Shown here piece by piece: positions 58,918-64,000 of a stretch of 64,000 nucleotides of DNA. The notes under the pieces are model-generated. The model saw only the letters and a list, made by a program, of their open reading frames with translations, searched no databases and was not told the DNA's origin. Origin of the DNA: Knufia peltigerae (lineage: Eukaryota; Ascomycota; Eurotiomycetes; Chaetothyriales; Trichomeriaceae). The stretch spans positions 62,001 through 126,000 of the forward strand of contig JAPDRN010000056.1 in the NCBI GenBank assembly GCA_030247855.1, in the 5' to 3' direction. The position numbers and the translations under genes were made by a program. Each line of letters opens with the position of its first letter. The first letter of the stretch is position 1.

Positions 58918-61707
58918 GTGGTGTATCTGCGGGCAGTGACGCTGCTGATGTTGCTGCTGTGCTGCCTGGTGCCCGCTGCCGCGCAGCCGGTGCCGCCTTC
59001 GCCGCGCCAGGTCACCGTGTTCGACGGGTTGCCATCGAACACCGTCAACCGCATGGCCGAGGACCGTTACGGCTACCTGTGGATTGCCACCAACGATGGC
59101 CTGGCGCGCTACGACGGGCGCAACTACCGCATCTGGCGCTCCGAAGACGGCCTGCGCGACAACCGCATCTGGAGCGTGCTGGTCGATGCCCGCAACGAGC
59201 TGTGGATCGGCACTGAAAATGCCGGCCTGGTGCGGATGTCGGCCGATCGCCGGCAGCTGCGCTTCTACGACCGCAGCAGTCAGCCGCTGATGGGCAGCAA
59301 TACGGTCTGGAGCCTGGCTGCGACACCGGATGGCGCGATCTGGTTCGGCACCCACGAGGGCGGCCTGTACCGGCTGGACAGCAATGACCGTCTGCAGCGG
59401 TTCCTGCCCGAAGCGAACAACCCGCGCAGTCTGCCGGCCGCGTCGGTACCCTACCTGGCCACGCTTGCCGATGGCAGCCTGTGGGTCGGCACCAAGCATG
59501 GCGTGGCGCGCTGGACCGGCACCGATTTCGAACGCATCGGCGGCGACCTGGTGCCCAGCCTGCTGATCAATGGACTGACCGCAGAACCCGACGGCAGCCT
59601 CTGGATCAGCACGCTGGCCGGGGCCACGGTGCGGCGCCCGGATGGCCGTTTCGAATCCGTGCCCTGGACCTTGCCCGCCGGCGACCAGGTGCTGGGCATG
59701 ATGCTGCGCGATGAACAGGGCGGGCACTGGCTGGACACGCGCAGCGGCCTGGGCCGGGGTATCGATGGCCGATACCAGACCGTACCGCTGTACAGCGCCA
59801 TCGCCCGTGGCCTGGTGCGGCCGAACTGGACCGGCGCCTATGAGGACCGCGAAGGCGGCATCTGGCTGGCCAGTACCAATGCCGGCCTGTGGCACCTGCT
59901 TCCGCGCTGGTGGCAGTTTTCGGTGTTTTCGCGACTGGAGGATGATCCGTCCTCGCTGCGCAATTCCTATGTACTGGGTACCAGCCCCTCCAGCAATGGT
60001 GGCGTGTGGACCGTCGGCAGCCATGGCGCGCTGGATCGTTTCAATCCGCGCACGGGCGTGATCGAGCAGCACCGCACCTTCGTCAACGGCATGCACTGGC
60101 TGACGTCGGTGCGCGAAGACCGGCAGGGACGGGTGTGGGTGGGCTCGACCGATGCCTTGATGCGCTATGACCCGCGTCGTGGCGAGCTGCGGCGCTGGGG
60201 GCGTGACTCCGGCGCGGATGCGACCATGGAAGGCAACATCGAGGCGATGATGACCTGCGATGGCGACAGCCTGTGGTTGATGCTGGCAGCGGGCCTGCAG
60301 CAGCGTGACCTGGACGGGCATGTGCGTCGGCAGCTGGACAACGGCCAGGAGGGTCTTCAGGCCGGTCAGCTCAATCTGGACGTGGAATGTGGCCCGCAGG
60401 ACCGGATCTGGCTCGCCAGCAGCCGCGGCCTGCTGCAATGGCAACCGGATGCGCAGCGCTTCCAGCCGGTGCCCGGTGCGCCGGCCACGGCGGTGTATGC
60501 GCTGCACGTCGGCAAGGACGGGCAGGTCTGGTTGTCCGAGGATGGCCGCCTGTCGCGCTACCTCTGGAGCCAGGGCAGACTGGAACGGCAGGCGGTGGTG
60601 GGGGCGGAGCAGGGCTACCCGGCGATTTCCGCTACCGGTCTGGTAGTCGACGCACAGGGCGTGGCGTGGGCCACCAGTGCCCGCGGCCTGGTGCGGGTGA
60701 GTGCCGATGGCGAAAGCGTACGCCTGTACGGGGTGCACGATGGTCTGCCCAGCCAGGAGTTCCGCGAACACACCCTGATCGCCTCCGCCTCTGGGCGCAT
60801 GGTGGCAGGCACGCCCGCTGGTGTAGTGGTATTCGATCCCGAGCAGGTTCGGCCGTCTACCCGGCGTGCGCCGCTGGTGATCGAGCGAGTGGAGGTGCGC
60901 CGCAACGAGCAGTTGCTGGACCTGACCCATGACACGCCGCTGCAGATCGCCGATGGCGACCGTGACCTGCGGATCGTCGCGCGCCTGTTGTCCTTCGCCG
61001 ATTCGGCCTCCAACACCTACCGCTACCGGTTGGCCGGCTACGACCCGGATTGGGTCGAGGTGGGCCCGGCAGGCGAGCGTCTGTTCTCACGCTTGCCACC
61101 CGGTGCTTACCGGCTGGAAGTGCAGGCGCGCTCGGCTGACCACGTATGGTCGCGGGTGCAGACCCTGGAATTCCACGTGCAGCCGCCATGGTGGCGCAGC
61201 TTGTCCGGCCTGCTGGTGCTGGCCTCGATCGCACTGCTGCTGACCAGCTGGTTCGCCTGGTTGTACCGGCGCCGGCTGCAGCGCCAGCACGCTTACCAGC
61301 TCGCCCTGCACAAGCAGGATCTGGCCGAACACGCGTCGGCGGCGAAGACACGCTTCCTGGCCAATCTCGGCCATGAAATCCGCACGCCGATGACCGGGGT
61401 GCTGGGCATGAGTGAACTGCTGCTGGCCTCGCCGCTGGATCCGCAGCAGCGCGGCTATACCCAGTCGATCCGGCATGCGGGCGAGCATCTGCTGCACCTG
61501 GTCAACGATGCGCTGGATCTGGCGCGGATCGAATCGGGGCGCCTGGAACTGCAATCCAATGCGTTCGCGCTCAATCGCCTGCTGCAGGATCTGGCCGCGC
61601 TGATGGGGCCGCTGGCTGCGCAGAAGGGCCTGCGATTCGTCCTCGACAACCAGTTGCCCGCAGGGCTGCAGGCGACCGGCGATGCGATGCGGGTGCGGCA
61701 GATCCTG

Positions 61708-61739
<32 letters not shown>

Positions 61740-62448
61740 CAGCCGCGGCAGCATCACGCTGCACGCGCGCTGCGAGGAAGGGCCGCGCGGGTTGCATTTC
61801 GAAGTGCGCGATACCGGACCGGGCATCAGCCAGGAGCAACAACAACGGTTGTTCCGGCGCTTCGAGCAGGCTGACGGCGCGCGCACGGCCGCGCAGTACG
61901 GCGGCAGCGGCCTGGGCCTGGCGATCTGCCGCGAGCTGGCACTGGCCATGCAGGGGCGTATCCGGGTGGAAAGCCAGCTGGGCAGCGGTACCTGCTTCGG
62001 TGTCAGCCTGCCATTGCCGCTGCAGCAGGGTGCGGCCAGCGACGGAGGTGCCGACAGTGACGCCGCTGCCGCTGCGTTCAACATGCCACCGCTGCGGGTG
62101 TTGCTGGTGGAGGACGATGCGACCGTGGCCGATGTGATGTGTGGGCTGCTGACCACCCGTGGCCATGAGGTAGTCCATGCGGCCCATGCGCTGGCCGCGC
62201 TGCGTGAGATCAGCGCGGGGGATTTCGATGTCGGCCTGCTCGATCTGGATCTGCCGGGCCTGAGCGGTTTCGAACTGGCCCAGCATCTGCGCAACCAGGG
62301 TTACGCGCTGCCGCTGCTGGCGGTGACCGCGCGCACCGATCCTGATCTGCAGCAGCAGGTGGAAGCGGCCGGTATCGGTGGCTTCCTGCGCAAACCGGTG
62401 ACCGGTGAGCTGCTGGTGGAAGCGATCGCCCGGGTCTTGGGGCGGTAG
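58918..62448 (+). CDS. Second giant hybrid sensor histidine kinase, tandem paralogue
   Basis: A 1176-residue paralogue of the preceding kinase with the same order: signal sequence (about 1-24), propeller repeats (GYLWIATNDGLARYDG, LWVGTKHGVARW), Y_Y_Y domain (YRYRLAGYDPDWVEVG), membrane helix, HisKA with H819 (LGHEIRTPMTGVLGMSELLL), HATPase_c (LLNLLSNAVKF, DTGPGI, GGSGLGLAIC) and a receiver with D1109. The track-start GTG 58882 is less likely than GTG 58918, which has AGGAGG six bases upstream. Kinase and receiver parts are closer to the first protein than the propellers, so the two probably sense different ligands. Confidence 0.9.
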
Positions 62449-62556
62449 GGGGGGGCGGCAGGGCTGCGCCCTGCACCTGCCGAGGCAACGGCAACGGCCG
62501 AAGCAACAGCAACAGCAACGGCCGAATCAACAGCAACAGCTGGCTATCCGTGGGAT

Positions 62557-62658
62557 GGCGGGGTGGGTCCGGTTGCGGGGGACGCCGTAAATACGTCCCT
62601 GTAGGCTCGGTCGCGCCATCCATGGCGCTCACGCCCCCGCAACCGGACCCACCCCGCC
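62557..62658 (+). repeat. Large palindromic element, copy 7 (forward)
   Basis: Perfect 25-bp outer arms (62557-62581 with 62634-62658) enclose ACGCCGTAAATACGTCC, CTGTAGGCTCG and the hairpin GCGCCATCCATGGCGC. The arm sequence differs from copies 1, 3 and 5. Confidence 0.9.
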
Positions 62659-62710
62659 TTCGACAGATTTCCGCGATCTGTCGGAACGACGTTCTGTGTT
62701 GCTGTTGGTG

Positions 62711-62732
62711 GGTGTCGACTTTGGTCGACACC
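62711..62732. repeat. Short GGTGTCGAC palindrome
   Basis: GGTGTCGAC - TTTG - GTCGACACC is a perfect 9-bp stem within the spacer of the copy 7/8 pair. Confidence 0.7.
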
Positions 62733-62742
62733 GGAATGGCAT

Positions 62743-62783
62743 GGGGTCAGATCCGTTTTCCGCAGGAAAACGGATCTGACCCC
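62743..62783. repeat. GGGGTCAGATCC-type palindrome, copy 2
   Basis: Perfect 19-bp arms (62743-62761 and 62765-62783, beginning GGGGTCAGATCCGTTTTCC) flank a 3-base GCA loop. It shares its outer arm with the hairpin upstream of the DUF1304 gene at 27606-27643. Confidence 0.85.
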
Positions 62784-62857
62784 AGAATTATTTCGATATC
62801 TGACAGAGATTCATCCACGCATGGCGTGAATCCATCAGCCACCGGAAATCTGTCGAA

Positions 62858-62959
62858 GGTGGGGTGGTGTCGGATTGCGGGGTGTCAGCCGCATGGATGC
62901 GGCTGCCAAGCCTACAGGGACGTACTTGCGGCGTCCCCGCACTCCGACACCGCCCCGCC
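62858..62959 (-). repeat. Large palindromic element, copy 8 (inverted)
   Basis: Arms of about 25 bases pair with three mismatches (from 62858 and to 62959). On the minus strand the core reads ACGCCGCAAGTACGTCC, CTGTAGGCTTGG and the hairpin GCCGCATCCATGCGGC, whose stem differs from copy 7 by paired changes. Confidence 0.85.
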
Positions 62960-63042
62960 ATCCCACGGAATGCCAGCTTTTGCTTCGGCTGTTGCCGTTG
63001 CTCTGGCCTCTGCAGGTGCAGGGCGCAGCCCTGCCGAACCCA

Positions 63043-64000
63043 CTACTCCGCTACGTGCTCGACCTCGCGCGGTTCGGGCCTGGTATCGGGCAGCTGCCAG
63101 AAGATCAGCGTCGAGGTCAGGGTGATCGCGCCCACGCACAGGAAGGTAGCGTGCAGCGCAGCCGTCGCGCCGTGGCCTTCCAGCTGCGTGCCGAACGCGG
63201 CCAGCAGGCTGCCTGCAGCCGCGGCACCGAAGCCGGCGGCGAGCATCATCACCATCGACAGCAGGCTGTTGCCGGAACTGGCGAACTCGCGATCGAGGTC
63301 GCGCAGGGTGACGGTGTTCATCACGGTGAACTGCAGCGAATTGACCGCGCCGAAGAAGGCCAGCTGCAGCAGGCGCACGCTCAGGTGCTGGCCCGGTGTC
63401 ATCAGGATGAAGCTGGCCATCGCCAGGCCGACCAGCACGGTGTTGGTCATCAGCACGCGGCGATAGCCGTAGCGTTCGACCAGTTTCACCGCCAGCTTCT
63501 TCGACACCATGCCCGCGGCAGCCACCGGCACCATCATCAGGCCGGCATTCATCGGCCCGAGGCCAAGGCCGACCTGCAGCAGCAGCGGAATCAGCATGGG
63601 CATGGCACTGCTGCCGATGCGCGAGAACAGATTGCCGAGAATGCCGATGCGATAGCTGGGCACGCGGAACAGCGCCAGCGAAAACAGCGGTGCCGTTGAA
63701 TTTGCCGCGTGCAGCCAATAACCGACCAAGGCAGCCAGGCCGGCCACGGCCATCAGCATCACCAGCGCGTGCGGTGTGCCGAGTCCGGAAATGCCATCCA
63801 GCGCCAGCGACAGCACCACCATCGCGAAGGCCAGCATGGCGTAGCCGCGCAGGTCGAAACGAGTGCGATGGCTGGCGTAGTGGTCGGGCATGATCTTCAT
63901 CGCCGCGATGAAGCCGATGACACCGATCGGCAGGTTGATCAGGAACACCCAGTGCCACGATGCGATCTCGACCAGCCAACCGCCCAGGGTGGGGCCGATC
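63043..64000 (-). CDS. MFS drug-efflux transporter (DHA2/EmrB-MdtD-like), 5' part outside the window
   Basis: The frame is open to the window edge and enters with IGPTLGGWLVEIASWHWVFL, the motif C region of the 14-helix DHA2 drug:H+ antiporters, followed by INLPIGVIGF. Nine or so further membrane helices follow, ending with a charged tail (TRPEPREVEHVAE). The GTG at 63948 is internal (the Val of HWVFL), not a start. The N-terminal third is missing because of the window boundary only. The gene is convergent with the second kinase. Substrates are unknown. Confidence 0.88.
   Translation of the reverse strand, partial: IGPTLGGWLVEIASWHWVFLINLPIGVIGFIAAMKIMPDHYASHRTRFDLRGYAMLAFAMVVLSLALDGISGLGTPHALVMLMAVAGLAALVGYWLHAANSTAPLFSLALFRVPSYRIGILGNLFSRIGSSAMPMLIPLLLQVGLGLGPMNAGLMMVPVAAAGMVSKKLAVKLVERYGYRRVLMTNTVLVGLAMASFILMTPGQHLSVRLLQLAFFGAVNSLQFTVMNTVTLRDLDREFASSGNSLLSMVMMLAAGFGAAAAGSLLAAFGTQLEGHGATAALHATFLCVGAITLTSTLIFWQLPDTRPEPREVEHVAE

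Larger units (their letters stand above)
62449..63042. other. Repeat-filled intergenic region
   Basis: No gene is evident in 594 bases between the convergent kinase and MFS genes. The region contains palindromic copies 7 (62557-62658) and 8 (62858-62959), a perfect palindrome at 62743-62783, a GGTGTCGAC-TTTG-GTCGACACC hairpin (62711-62732) and a fourth inverted repeat around GATTCA..TGAATC (62809-62833). A GCAACAGC/GCAACGGC low-complexity tract runs from about 62484 to 62541. Confidence 0.7.

Noticed and set aside
55939..60930. Long minus-strand frames opposite the two kinase genes
   Set aside because: Both are shadows of the kinase genes; the plus-strand products have complete domain sets.
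63043..63948. Full-length MFS gene starting at 63948
   Set aside because: The codon at 63948 is an internal Val; the frame and transporter motifs continue to the window edge.

Overview
The window is chromosomal DNA of a GC-rich gammaproteobacterium of the Xanthomonadaceae, most likely the Stenotrophomonas maltophilia complex. The evidence is the protein content (Pil-Chp chemotaxis genes, two Xanthomonas-type TonB-dependent receptors, a bioA-rsmE pair, a lysine-rich histone-like gene) and the many short GTAG/CTAC palindromes of the type called SMAG in S. maltophilia. I see no phage, insertion sequence, CRISPR array, rRNA or tRNA.

Layout. 1-1825: end of a type IV pilus chemotaxis (Chp) operon, with a CheB-like protein that has lost catalytic residues and a CheW-like protein. 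1927-6661: bioA-rsmE on the minus strand, divergent from nudE-cysQ-mazG-ynfA, four tightly packed genes. 6679-17644: an alginate catabolism locus. PL6 and PL17 lyases, a hexuronate-type MFS carrier, a DEHU-reductase-like SDR and a secreted GDSL hydrolase form a minus-strand operon; a TonB receptor and a GntR regulator lie on the other side of the promoter region. Secreted lyases would cut alginate, the receptor and carrier would import products, and the SDR would reduce DEHU to KDG. 17766-22618: an SPFH/NfeD pair, gcvT-gcvH and an H1-like histone gene. 22702-28017: LysR/SDR, a serine hydrolase, an ATP:ADP-antiporter-like carrier and DUF1304. 28523-33199: a fatty-acid module (DUF4442 protein, fadE, an alpha/beta hydrolase) opposite a TetR regulator. 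33338-40694: a second TonB receptor, an exported protein, hslO, mtgA, a dolichyl-phosphate-mannose-synthase-like glycosyltransferase and a CBS protein. 41182-46566: AsmA, PAQR/hemolysin III family, prfC and an M23 peptidase. 46672-50227: a metX-metB-hom operon behind a promoter and a clear SAM-I riboswitch. 50318-55146: an exported hydrolase, sdaA (split by 98 undetermined bases), a glutaredoxin-like gene and a yceI-cybB-yceI operon. 55276-62448: two tandem giant hybrid sensor kinases. 63043-64000: an MFS efflux gene cut by the window edge.

The most unusual signal is a family of eight roughly 100-nt palindromic elements. They occur as four forward/inverted pairs (near 19.2, 28.1, 40.8 and 62.6 kb). 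Each has long self-complementary outer arms that differ between copies yet stay paired, plus two inner hairpins with covarying stems and conserved loops, which gives a Y-shaped three-way junction. I do not recognise it as a named family. Other noteworthy points are an operator overlapping a leaderless promoter for the fadE operon, a recurrent GGGGTCAGATCC palindrome, and an SDR lacking the catalytic tyrosine.
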